Of a DNA stretch of 61,357 nucleotides, positions 51,679 to 60,709 are shown piece after piece. Location of the stretch: NCBI GenBank assembly GCA_025454405.1, contig JALOON010000054.1, forward strand, positions 1-61,357. The letters run 5' to 3'. The notes beneath the pieces are model-generated. The model did not search any database and was not told the DNA's origin. It was given only the letters and a program-made list of their open reading frames with translations. The position numbers were made by a program, and so were the translations under genes. How positions within the stretch are numbered: position 1 is the stretch's first letter; each line of letters begins with the position of its first letter. This DNA is from Oscillatoriaceae cyanobacterium Prado104. GTDB lineage: Bacteria > Cyanobacteriota > Cyanobacteriia > Cyanobacteriales > Microcoleaceae.

Positions 51679-51773
51679 GGACCCAAGCAAGTGCGAGCGC
51701 GCCCAGAGGGTCTAATTTTTTTTACCAGATGTCTACTCGTTAACCTCGATCGATAATTTCCCCATCCATCCCC

Positions 51774-53510
51774 TCACCGAGGAACGGGAACGGGTTGAGG
51801 TTCGGGGGCGGGCAGCGGTACGGCGGGGCGACTGGGTGCAGGGCTTGGGGTTAGCAACTGCTGCAACTGCTGCGGGGTAAGCGATCGCAAAATTCTCAGT
51901 CCGATCGCGCCTCGGGAAACCGCGATCGCTGAATTTGGCTCTAAATACGGCTGGAAATTCGATCGCCCGTTCAAATAGTTTTCCATGAAAGCTACGCTGA
52001 GCCCGCTGAGGTAGCGGCGGGCTAACGCCGGTTCTGGACCGATCGCCGCCCTGGGAAGCTGAAATACGCTTTGAGGCGATTCGTCGATCGTAGAAAAGTG
52101 AGTGCCGTTGTTCATCAGTACCAGATATTTGCTGGCCGATGTCAGCCAAGTGAAGGGTTGAATTTGTTCGAGCCAAGCGGGGGCAACGGTATCGGCACTG
52201 CCCGCAACTACCATGACTGGAATTTGAATTTTGCTGAGGTTTGTTTCTCCGAGAATGCTGCTGATAATTGGGTTGACGGCGATCGCTGCTTTGACTCGGG
52301 GGTCGCTGAAATTGTATTGCTGGCGATCGAGATCTCTAGCACGGCACTGCAACAGCAGCGAGAGATTCCAAGAGTCGTTTTCTGCTTTGCAATCTTTGTC
52401 TAGCTGCCCAAAATTAATCTCGGCCCCGGCGAGGGTTAAAGCTGTGTAGCCGCCGAAGGATTGACCGATAATGCCAACTCGCTGCAAGTCTAGGTTCCCT
52501 CGGTAAACGGAGTTGGTTGTGGCAAGGTTGGAGAGATAGTCGAGCAAATTTTTAACATCGAGGGGGCGGTTGACAAATTCAGCAGGTTCTGCTACTTCTC
52601 TAGCTCTGCCCGAAACTAAGTTTTGCACTTGTTGGGCGTTGCTGCCGGGGTGTTCGGGAACGGCGACGGCAAAGCCGTAGGAGGCTAAGTGTTTGGCTAA
52701 ATACTCAAAGGAAATGCGATCGGAACCCAAACCGTGGGAAATTACGATGACTGGAGAGGGCTTGGGGCTGCGTTGGGGCAGGTAAATGTCAACGGGAAAG
52801 CTGCGCGATCGATCGGGACTGGTGAGAGTTACCGAGGTTTTTTGCCAAGTATAGGGGCCGGGTGCTTCGGCTTTTCGCAGTTCGGCAGCGGGAATTGCGG
52901 GCGGTTCTGCGGCTGCTGCTGCTTCCGACAATTGGATGACCCCGGCGATCGCCAGATTGGAGCGGTTAACTAGCGTTGTCAGCCTGTTGGCGATATCCAA
53001 GCCGCCAGCAATGTCAATCCTGATGCCGTAAGTCGGAAATTTGCGCAGCACGTTGACAACTGTCAGACCTTCTGGATCGGCGGCAGCTAAAATTAGCGCG
53101 GCTCGGATCGCGTAAAATCCGGGCTGCCGTGCTTTGGTTTGAATGACTCGGCCCAAACGTTCCAGCAGCACTTCTCCTTGGGGAGTGTACAAAAATTGGG
53201 CAACTGTTACGGGGCTGATTTCGGCGCGGGCTTGCAGGGCGAGGCGAAACTGCTCTAGTTGTTCTTTGGTAGCGTACTGAGCGAAGCCATCCCATGTCGA
53301 GTCGATCGTCCCTTCTTTGGCAAACAGTGCCAGAGATTCGATCGGAACAGCCACTTCTAGCGGCCCGTAGGTGGCGTAAATGCGTTCGGCTCCCAAAGCT
53401 GGCGCGGCGGTGCCGACAGCGGTGACAGCAAACAATCCCAGGTACTTGAGGGCGATCGACCGCCTCGTGCGTTTGACAGCAGCGGACAGACTCGGAAACA
53501 GACAGTTCAT
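51774..53510 (-). CDS. exported DUF1400 alpha/beta hydrolase
   Basis: This 578-residue exported protein has a signal peptide (KRTRRSIALKYLGLFAVTAVGTAAPALGA) with a twin Arg, so Tat export is possible. A DUF1400 domain follows (about 30-155; EVAVPIESLALFAKEGTI). The alpha/beta-hydrolase domain (about 205-520) resembles plant chlorophyllase/platelet-activating-factor acetylhydrolase: oxyanion GLGSDR, nucleophile in GQSFGG, acid in AGSADTVAPAW, and His in NNGTHFSTI. The tail is Pro-rich (PAPSRPAVPLPAPEP). The ATG at 53510 has a purine-rich site (GAAGAAAG) and is preferred over 53561. It probably acts on an ester in the cell envelope; the substrate is unknown. Confidence 0.85.
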   Translation of the reverse strand: MNCLFPSLSAAVKRTRRSIALKYLGLFAVTAVGTAAPALGAERIYATYGPLEVAVPIESLALFAKEGTIDSTWDGFAQYATKEQLEQFRLALQARAEISPVTVAQFLYTPQGEVLLERLGRVIQTKARQPGFYAIRAALILAAADPEGLTVVNVLRKFPTYGIRIDIAGGLDIANRLTTLVNRSNLAIAGVIQLSEAAAAAEPPAIPAAELRKAEAPGPYTWQKTSVTLTSPDRSRSFPVDIYLPQRSPKPSPVIVISHGLGSDRISFEYLAKHLASYGFAVAVPEHPGSNAQQVQNLVSGRAREVAEPAEFVNRPLDVKNLLDYLSNLATTNSVYRGNLDLQRVGIIGQSFGGYTALTLAGAEINFGQLDKDCKAENDSWNLSLLLQCRARDLDRQQYNFSDPRVKAAIAVNPIISSILGETNLSKIQIPVMVVAGSADTVAPAWLEQIQPFTWLTSASKYLVLMNNGTHFSTIDESPQSVFQLPRAAIGPEPALARRYLSGLSVAFMENYLNGRSNFQPYLEPNSAIAVSRGAIGLRILRSLTPQQLQQLLTPSPAPSRPAVPLPAPEPQPVPVPR

Positions 53511-53826
53511 ACTTTCTTCACACCCAGGAGTTTTAATACTTGAGTCGAGCAAAGGCAGCAAATTGTTTCAGTAATATTTAATACTGTAGGTGCGATCGGT
53601 CTTTTGTGAATCTTTTAAGAAACCTTTTAGTGAATCTAAGTTATCGTAGTTAACAGAGGTCTCAAACAAGTTTTCCGATCGAATAACGAGCTTGAATTTA
53701 AGAATCAATGTCTGCGCGTAAGTTTGCGTGTAAAATCTGTTGCAACTTTAGCTAACTATTTGTGCAACTGCTTGTTAGATGCTGCCGAATGATTTTGTAA
53801 ATAAAGCCTGAGTGAGAGAATCTGTC

Positions 53827-54810
53827 ATGTTCAATGCTACTGCGATTTTAATTGACTCTTTCGTCCAAGAACTAATTGCTGGCTACCGCCGCACCTACGG
53901 CAAATACAAGCCGGACTACCCGGAAATTATTGCCTGGGCGGGGACTATGGCCTTGGAAAATATTGCCAACTGCGATGCCCTCTATCACAATGTCGAACAC
54001 ACGATGCTGGTGGCATTGGTGGGACAAGAAATTCTGCGGGGCAAACACATCCGCGAGGGGGGCGTGTCGCCGGAAGATTGGCTGCATTACATTATATCTC
54101 TACTGTGCCACGATATCGGTTACGTGAAGGGTGTTTGCCGTCAAGACCAAGAAGCTGTGGGGCTGTACGCTACAGGTATAGAGGGGGGCATGGTATCGGT
54201 GCCGATCGGGGTAACTTCTGCGAGTTTAACTCCTTATCATGTCGATCGGGGCAAATTGGTAATTGACGAACGTTTTGGCGGTCACAAATTAATTGATGCC
54301 GAACAAATCAAGCGAAATATTGAATTAACTCGCTTCCCGGTGCCTGCTGGCGAAACCCATCAAGACAGGCACAATTATTCTGGGCTCGCGCGCGCGGCGG
54401 ATTTAATCGGTCAGTTGAGCGATCCGAATTACCTGCGGAAAATTAGCGCTTTGTTTTACGAGTTTGAAGAAGTCGGCACTAATAAAATCTTGGGTTACAA
54501 ATCGCCTGGGGATTTGCGCCAAAATTACGCCAAGTTTTATTGGAATGGGGTTTTTCCTTACATTCCAGCGGCTCTCAACTATTTGGAATTGACTCAGGGA
54601 GGCAAGCAGATAATTGCCAATCTTTACGCTAACGTGTTTCAAGTAGAACACGCGGAACCGCTAGCTTTTAAAGGACCAAAAACTCAAGAGTATGTCAATT
54701 CCCATGCTAACGGCAACTCATCAAACGGCGAGAAAGATGCTGAGAATTCTCAAAATTTGCGAGTCGGTGAAACTAAAAAATTCAGCGAGTTTTCTGACTT
54801 GAATTTGTGA
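53827..54810 (+). CDS. HD-domain metalloprotein (Npun_R2479-type)
   Basis: This 327-residue soluble protein has an HD-type phosphohydrolase core: NVEHTMLVALVGQ (first His), LLCHDIGYVKG (His-Asp pair) and, further on, ETHQDRHNYSGLARAADLIGQLSD (additional metal-binding His and Asp). The length and the order of these segments match a cyanobacterial HD family named after Npun_R2479. The ATG at 53827 is preferred to the GTG at 53812, since GAGAGAA lies just before it. The last 50 residues are hydrophilic and variable. The substrate is unknown, possibly a nucleotide. Confidence 0.82.
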   Translation: MFNATAILIDSFVQELIAGYRRTYGKYKPDYPEIIAWAGTMALENIANCDALYHNVEHTMLVALVGQEILRGKHIREGGVSPEDWLHYIISLLCHDIGYVKGVCRQDQEAVGLYATGIEGGMVSVPIGVTSASLTPYHVDRGKLVIDERFGGHKLIDAEQIKRNIELTRFPVPAGETHQDRHNYSGLARAADLIGQLSDPNYLRKISALFYEFEEVGTNKILGYKSPGDLRQNYAKFYWNGVFPYIPAALNYLELTQGGKQIIANLYANVFQVEHAEPLAFKGPKTQEYVNSHANGNSSNGEKDAENSQNLRVGETKKFSEFSDLNL

Positions 54811-55201
54811 GTTTTTTCGATCGGATTCGGACGCGAGAACGTAACACATCCGGGTGGGATATCCGCTCGATCGAACGCGATCGAGAGGTTCGTAGTGCGG
54901 AATTAAGCCGGCAATTTAAAGGACTCCAGTCCTTTACAGACCTTAATTATTGCAGTCGATCGAGAGGTTTGTACTGCTGAATTAAGCCGGCGATTTAAAG
55001 GACTAAAGTCCTTACTACAAACCTTATCATAAAGTTCCGATCGCCCTCAGATTTATTTTTTATATAATTATAATATAACGATCGACCGCTCGCCCGATCG
55101 GAAATCCCAAATTTAAAATAAACAATCAACCTAATCGCACATCCCAAATTGAAAACAGACAATCAACCCAATCACCCAATCGAAAATCTCAAATCGCAAA
55201 T
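54811..55201. repeat. duplicated GGACTxxAGTCC units and degenerate heptamers
   Basis: A unit of about 66 bp with GGATT-like AAGCCGGC and AAAGGACTCCAGTCC occurs at about 54878 and again at about 54956, with small changes. After an AT-rich stretch (55050-55080), two similar AATCCCAAATT...AATCAACC units (about 55104-55180) precede an AATCTCAAATC heptamer tract that runs into the stop codon of the nSTAND gene. No gene lies here. Confidence 0.75.
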
Positions 55202-58200
55202 CTAAAATTGATTTGGTTTGGCGCTCACGCCGTCACAGAGACGCCGGTCGCGATCGCTTACATTCGGATTAGTCCTCAAATAATCCCCCACCCAATCGCA
55301 GCCCCTGACCAACAAATCATCAAGATCCAAATTCCACAAAATCACCCGATTATCGCGGCCAGCAGAAGCCAAAACCTTCCCATCCGGGCTAAAATTAACG
55401 CTCATCACGCTATCCTTGTGACCCGTCAAAGTCTTCAGCAAAGTACCGCTGCGACTCCACAACCTCACCTTATTGTCATAACTTCCCGAAGCCACCAACA
55501 AACCGTCCGGGCTAAAACTCACGCTAGTCACGCTATCGCTAGAACCCTTCAGCAGCGTCGCCACCAAAGTGCCATCCACCTTCCACAGCTTCACCGAATT
55601 GTCGTAACCGGCAGAAGCGAGCATTTTGCCGTCCGGGCTGAAAGCCACCCCCAACACAAAACTGTTGTGCGCCCCTTCCAAAGTTTTCAGCAAGCGGCCC
55701 TCGCGATTCCAAAGTTTGACTGTACCGTCATCGCTAGAGGAAGCCAACATCGATCCATCGGGACTGAAACTCACGCCAGTCACCCAGCCTTGGTGTCCGG
55801 TCAAAGTCTTAATCAGCCAGCCGTTTCTAGTCCACAACTTAACCGTCTTGTCCTTGCTAGCCGTTGCCAGAATCTCGCTGTCTGGGCTAAAACTCACGCC
55901 CATCACGCTGTCCGAGTGACCTTCCAGGGTGGACACCACCGCAGGAGCGCAGGGGAACAGGGGTGCGGAAGGACAGGGGAGAATATTGCCACTCGTTCCG
56001 TGTTCCTTCAGACTCCAGATTTTCACTGTTTTGTCGTAACTGCCGGATGCCAGTAACTGGCCGTCTGGGCTGAAACTGACGCTGGCTACTCGCTGAGAGT
56101 GTCCTTCTAAAGTTTCCAGCAAAACTCCCGTGCGACTCCACAGCTTGATCGTGTTGTCCGTCGAACCAGACGCCAACCTCTGACCGTCGGGGCTAAAACT
56201 GACGGTTTGCACCCGGTTTTGGTGTCCGTCGAGAGTCTTGAGGGGTACGTCGTCGAGCCTCCACAGCCTGATAGTTTTGTCAAAACTAGCAGAAGCCAAA
56301 GTTCTGCCATCCGGGCTAAAACTGACTTGAGTAACTCGATCCGCGTGTCCCTCAAAGGTTCTGACCAAGTGACCTTCGGATTTGACAGCCGTATTGGCTC
56401 GCTCGCCTGTCTCGGCCGCGCCGGCCAAATTCCACAGTTTAACTGTGCCGTCTGCGCCTCCGGAGGCCAGACTTTGACCGTCGGGGGAAAAACTGACGCC
56501 AAACACCCACTTGCTATGTCCGCGCAAAGTTGCCAGCAGCAAACCGTTGCTTGCTTCTTCTGAACTTAGTTTCTCGCCGTCTTTAATTGCGGCCACACTC
56601 CAGATTTTCACTGTTTTGTCTTCGCCGGCTGTTGCCAGAGTTTCGCCGTCGGGGGAGAAACTGACGGTATACACTTTAGAGGGTTTTTTGTTTTCGCTGT
56701 GCCACAAATTGGCAACTAATTTGCCGTCGGAACTCCACAGTTTTACAGTACCGTCATCGCCAGCTACAGCTAAGATTTTGCCGTCGCGGCTGAAGCTAAC
56801 CCAGTTGATGGGAGCTAGTTGTTCGATCGTTTGCAGCAGCGTGCCGTCGGTTTTCCAAAGTTTGATTGTTTTGTCTCTCGATGCACTGGCGATTGTTTGA
56901 CCGTCGGGGCTGAAAGCAACGCTGGTAACGCTGTTAGTGTGGCCTACTAAGGTAGCGAGCAAAGTGCCGTCGCTTTTCCAAAGTTTGACTGTTTTATCCA
57001 AGCTTGCTGAAGCAATGGTTTTGCTGTCCGGACTGAAAGCGACGCAGGCGACACTGTTAGTATGACCTTTCAAAGTTGCTACCAAACTGCCATCGCGCCG
57101 CCAAAGTTTGACGGTTTTATCGACGCTAGCTGAGGCAATTGTCGAGCCGTCGGGGCTAAAAGTCAGACCCCAAACTACGTCGCCGTGTCCCTCTAACCGA
57201 TTTCTTTCTTTGACTCCGTAAACTGCCTGTTGGAGGGCTGCGGAAATCAGGATTTCGGTGTCTTTGAGAGTTTGCATTTCTGGGGAGTGTTCGATCTGTC
57301 TCCACTGTTTCCCAGCTCTCAAACTTTCCATAATGGCGTCAAATTTGTTGTTTGAAAAAAACAGTGCTTCTGATGCTGCAGTGAGGGTGTTGATTTCTGC
57401 CCGCTGGGCTTGAGCGACTGCTAGCTGTTTTTGACCTACTGCCCGCCACCAAAAGTTAACGGCTGCAACGGTGGAACTGGTGAGCAGCAATACGCCGACG
57501 ACTGCTAATCCGAGCAGTTGTTTGAGAAAAGTATTGGCTCGGTAGAGCTGTTCTTGACTCATTTTTTTGTCGGCTTCTGCTTGGTGCAGTCTAGCTTCTA
57601 AGCCGAATCTTTGGCGGATCGGTCGCACTAGATAGTCGTGAACTAATTGATAGCGGTCTTCTGGTGCTTCCCGCAGCAGAAATAACAAACCGTGACCGAC
57701 TAAAATGTCTAAAATTAAGTCGAGATTGTTAGTTTTTTTGAGTTCTATCTCAGGGTTTTGGGTCAATGAATTTTTGGCGAATTGTTTGCGCGATATTCTG
57801 CTGTAAGTGCCGATCGCGCGCAATTCTGTGTCTTCGCCTGCAGGCTGCTGACCGGTAACTAATGACAGTTCGTGTTTGGTTTTAATCAGCCGCACGCCTC
57901 TTTCATCTGTGAGGGCAAAGAGGATTTTCCAAGCTGCGTCTTCGTTGACCGGACCGCAGTCAGAGATTACCCGTTCGAGCGATCGCTTGACTAATTCTGC
58001 TTTGGGATTGTCGCCTAATTGTTGGTATTGTGCCAGAGTAGTAATCGATTCTTCTTGCAGTTGCGCTCCGACTACTTGCAGTTCGATCGGTCGCACTTCT
58101 TGCAGTTCGTCTGCTAAATCTTCAACGAAGGCATCGATCAGGGCCGGTTCTAAGTAGAATTCTGCCCTTTCTGTCAAATGTTTGATGACAGCCCGCGCGT

Positions 58201-60709
58201 CTTTTATGGAAAAACTTCGCAGTTGGTAGCGGATGCTTCTGTCGAGAATATTATTGTTAATCGCGTCGAGATTGGGAAAGCGATCGCAGTCGAGCAAATA
58301 GTGCAAGTAATCTTCTCGCAATGACAAAATTACTTTGACAAATGGCAAGTTTAAAAACAAGCGCAAGAAATTATAAAAAAGCTGCCTTTGAGCGACCGAT
58401 GTGGAGACAAAGAAAAACTCTTCAAACTGATCGAAAATCAAAACTGTCAGCAAATTGTTAGCAGAATTATCCCGCAATTGCTCGATAATAAAAGATGAAA
58501 GTTCCGAGCTATTCGTCGGTGCTGCCGTCCCGGTTTTTCTGGGAAGTTCTCTAGTTACTCCTTTAGCCCTTAATTTGCTTTCTTCTTCAGCTTGTTTGTC
58601 GTGCAGCGCCTGGTTTAAAGAATTTTCCAATTCAGCCAACCAGTCGCCGTAAACTTTGACTACTACGGGCAAAGTATCGCGAGCTCCAGGGGTAATGTTT
58701 TTCAGGGCGGGTACTAAGCCAGCATTGACTAAGGAACTTTTTCCCACTCCGGAAGGCCCGTGAATTATAGTTAATTTGTGGTCGTCCCGGCTGATTCTTT
58801 CGAGCAGCCGATCGATATCTTTTTGGCGGGAATAAGCTGTCATTTCGGCAGCAATTGCCGCTTGATTTTGAGCGGAGGGACTCGACGGATTTACTGCTTG
58901 CCGCTGCTGCTGCAACTGACTCGCGCCGATGAATGCTCTAAATCCGTATTGATACTCTATCGAACGCTGGGTTTTCTTGATCCGAAAAGCTTTCAAATAT
59001 TCACCTTGCTCAAAATAAAGTGCTTGCAGCTCTGTCAAAATATCAATATAAAGTCGCGGGTCGTACTTCGGATCGGTTTGATGTTGCGCCATTTCCAAAG
59101 AATGAACTGCGGCTTCCCACTGCCCCAACTGTCGCAAACTTTGTGCCAGCAACAAAAGATAGGAACTCCTGTCGGACTTGGGGTGCTGGATTTGAGATTT
59201 GGGATTGTTAATTATCCCAGGATTTTCTGTAAATTCTGGATAATTGCCCGCAAATCCCAACCTCAAATCTTCAATCAGCAATCTGAAATCGCTGGGAGTT
59301 TGATCTAATATTGCCAAAGCCAACTCGGCTAACTGGCGCGCCTGACTCCACCGCGACTCTTGCAAGGCAACTTCTGCCAAAAAGCCGTAATCTTGAGCTA
59401 GCTGGCTGGGAGTGCCGTAAGTGAAGTGCAACTGCAGGGAATTTTCTGCCAAAGCTTGCAATTCTCCCCATGCCTCCAAACGCTGCAACACTTCTCCCAA
59501 ATGTGCTGTAACTTCCGCTACCAATTCGGGACGATCGGCCAGAAAAAAGGCTTTTCTCGACTGTTCCAAAGCGATCCAAGCCTGTTCCCAATGCTGGCGG
59601 TTGGCTACTGGATTTCTGGCTGCTTGCAGGCGGTGGCACAGGGCGATGTGAAATAGAACTATGCCTTCTCTCTCTAAAAATAAGATGTTGGGCAAGCTAG
59701 AGCGATCGTTGGGAGTAGAAGTCGATAAAGAACAGGAGAAAGTTTTTTCTCCAAGCAAGTGTTGCCAATGTTCGAGTTCCCAATTCCCGGTTTGCATCTG
59801 CCAAAATGCCAAACTTTGCTGGTAGAGAACTAAGGCAGTTTCTGTGTGGTCGCTGACGTAGTAATCCCGACCCAGAACAAATTGCAGGCTGGCTTCGAGG
59901 GCCGGTTCTAATTCTTGACCGCGATTTTGCAAATCTCTTAAGGCCAGTTCTAGTTCGCGGCGCGACAGAGAACCGAGGGCTAAATTGAGGGTACTGCCGG
60001 GACTCAAAGGCGAATAAGAGACGGGTTCTAACTGTCGGGAACTGATAATTTCGGAATTAAAAGCGGGATAGTTTGCCGGCCAACCTCCAGCTTCTGCCAA
60101 ACCCGATGGTAGATTGCTGGTTTCGCCTTCGTGCCTGCGGCATCGGGCGGTGTCCGTTTCCCGTTCTTTGTTGAGTTCGCCAGCGCTAAATATAGCGTCT
60201 GCTTGTTGGGTGAGGAAATGAATCAACTCGTCAGAGGCCATTTCAAATTTAATTGTGGCCGCCGCCCAACTTTTGAAATCCGGGGCTAAACGGATCATTT
60301 TGGTAACGATATCGTCTGTTACCCACAAAACTACCGGACAGGAAAAATTTTTGCGAAACTCGTCCCGGACTTGATTGGTAGAAGCCAGTAATTCGTCGAT
60401 CGCCACTATTGCCTCTAAACCGAATACCATCAAAGCAGCAGCACCGATTTGCCCTGGCCTGCTGTATTGCGTGTTTGCCAGCAGGGTGGTGTAGAGAGTT
60501 TTGACGGATGCCGGCAGAATTACATCTTGAATTTGAAATGGCGACTGCTGTCGCAGGCACTGTGCCATTTGCTGGCGCAACTGCTGGTAGTTGCAGCGCG
60601 CCAAAATTAGTGAAAACTGCTGCTGGGACATGGCGATCGACCTTACCAATGTTTTGATCGAGCGATCGTTGTAGCTAGCAGTTTCTTGTAGTTTAAGCAG
60701 ATCGGTCAT
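55202..60709 (-). CDS. nSTAND NTPase with TPR-like and 14 WD40 repeats
   Basis: This is a 1835-residue NLR-like switch protein. The N-terminal domain (about 30-190; LILARCNYQQLRQQMAQCL, SVKTLYTTLLANTQ, RKNFSCPVVLWVTDDI) resembles a domain found on other cyanobacterial STAND proteins. A helical TPR-like region follows (about 230-620), then the NTPase: Walker A GPSGVGKSS (about 649-657), Walker B VLIFDQFEEFFF (about 755) and a winged-helix-like region. A membrane helix lies at about 1065-1090 (LLGLAVVGVLLLTSSTVAAVNFW). From about 1170 on, 14 WD40 repeats make two seven-bladed propellers. The ATG at 60709 with AAGGGGTG upstream is chosen; 60631 is an alternative. Two regions look like in-frame repeat insertions (see findings). 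The final residues come from a heptamer tract. Confidence 0.9.
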   Translation of the reverse strand: MTDLLKLQETASYNDRSIKTLVRSIAMSQQQFSLILARCNYQQLRQQMAQCLRQQSPFQIQDVILPASVKTLYTTLLANTQYSRPGQIGAAALMVFGLEAIVAIDELLASTNQVRDEFRKNFSCPVVLWVTDDIVTKMIRLAPDFKSWAAATIKFEMASDELIHFLTQQADAIFSAGELNKERETDTARCRRHEGETSNLPSGLAEAGGWPANYPAFNSEIISSRQLEPVSYSPLSPGSTLNLALGSLSRRELELALRDLQNRGQELEPALEASLQFVLGRDYYVSDHTETALVLYQQSLAFWQMQTGNWELEHWQHLLGEKTFSCSLSTSTPNDRSSLPNILFLEREGIVLFHIALCHRLQAARNPVANRQHWEQAWIALEQSRKAFFLADRPELVAEVTAHLGEVLQRLEAWGELQALAENSLQLHFTYGTPSQLAQDYGFLAEVALQESRWSQARQLAELALAILDQTPSDFRLLIEDLRLGFAGNYPEFTENPGIINNPKSQIQHPKSDRSSYLLLLAQSLRQLGQWEAAVHSLEMAQHQTDPKYDPRLYIDILTELQALYFEQGEYLKAFRIKKTQRSIEYQYGFRAFIGASQLQQQRQAVNPSSPSAQNQAAIAAEMTAYSRQKDIDRLLERISRDDHKLTIIHGPSGVGKSSLVNAGLVPALKNITPGARDTLPVVVKVYGDWLAELENSLNQALHDKQAEEESKLRAKGVTRELPRKTGTAAPTNSSELSSFIIEQLRDNSANNLLTVLIFDQFEEFFFVSTSVAQRQLFYNFLRLFLNLPFVKVILSLREDYLHYLLDCDRFPNLDAINNNILDRSIRYQLRSFSIKDARAVIKHLTERAEFYLEPALIDAFVEDLADELQEVRPIELQVVGAQLQEESITTLAQYQQLGDNPKAELVKRSLERVISDCGPVNEDAAWKILFALTDERGVRLIKTKHELSLVTGQQPAGEDTELRAIGTYSRISRKQFAKNSLTQNPEIELKKTNNLDLILDILVGHGLLFLLREAPEDRYQLVHDYLVRPIRQRFGLEARLHQAEADKKMSQEQLYRANTFLKQLLGLAVVGVLLLTSSTVAAVNFWWRAVGQKQLAVAQAQRAEINTLTAASEALFFSNNKFDAIMESLRAGKQWRQIEHSPEMQTLKDTEILISAALQQAVYGVKERNRLEGHGDVVWGLTFSPDGSTIASASVDKTVKLWRRDGSLVATLKGHTNSVACVAFSPDSKTIASASLDKTVKLWKSDGTLLATLVGHTNSVTSVAFSPDGQTIASASRDKTIKLWKTDGTLLQTIEQLAPINWVSFSRDGKILAVAGDDGTVKLWSSDGKLVANLWHSENKKPSKVYTVSFSPDGETLATAGEDKTVKIWSVAAIKDGEKLSSEEASNGLLLATLRGHSKWVFGVSFSPDGQSLASGGADGTVKLWNLAGAAETGERANTAVKSEGHLVRTFEGHADRVTQVSFSPDGRTLASASFDKTIRLWRLDDVPLKTLDGHQNRVQTVSFSPDGQRLASGSTDNTIKLWSRTGVLLETLEGHSQRVASVSFSPDGQLLASGSYDKTVKIWSLKEHGTSGNILPCPSAPLFPCAPAVVSTLEGHSDSVMGVSFSPDSEILATASKDKTVKLWTRNGWLIKTLTGHQGWVTGVSFSPDGSMLASSSDDGTVKLWNREGRLLKTLEGAHNSFVLGVAFSPDGKMLASAGYDNSVKLWKVDGTLVATLLKGSSDSVTSVSFSPDGLLVASGSYDNKVRLWSRSGTLLKTLTGHKDSVMSVNFSPDGKVLASAGRDNRVILWNLDLDDLLVRGCDWVGDYLRTNPNVSDRDRRLCDGVSAKPNQF
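59183..59295. repeat. heptamer-like insertion inside the nSTAND coding region
   Basis: On the coding strand, ATTTCAG, ATTGCTG, ATTGAAG and ATTTGAG heptamers are followed about 45 nt later by CAATCCC, AAATCTC and AAATCCA heptamers, giving an inverted, 7-periodic tract of about 110 bp. The translation stays in frame and reads as a low-complexity IINNPKSQIQHPKS segment. Confidence 0.7.
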
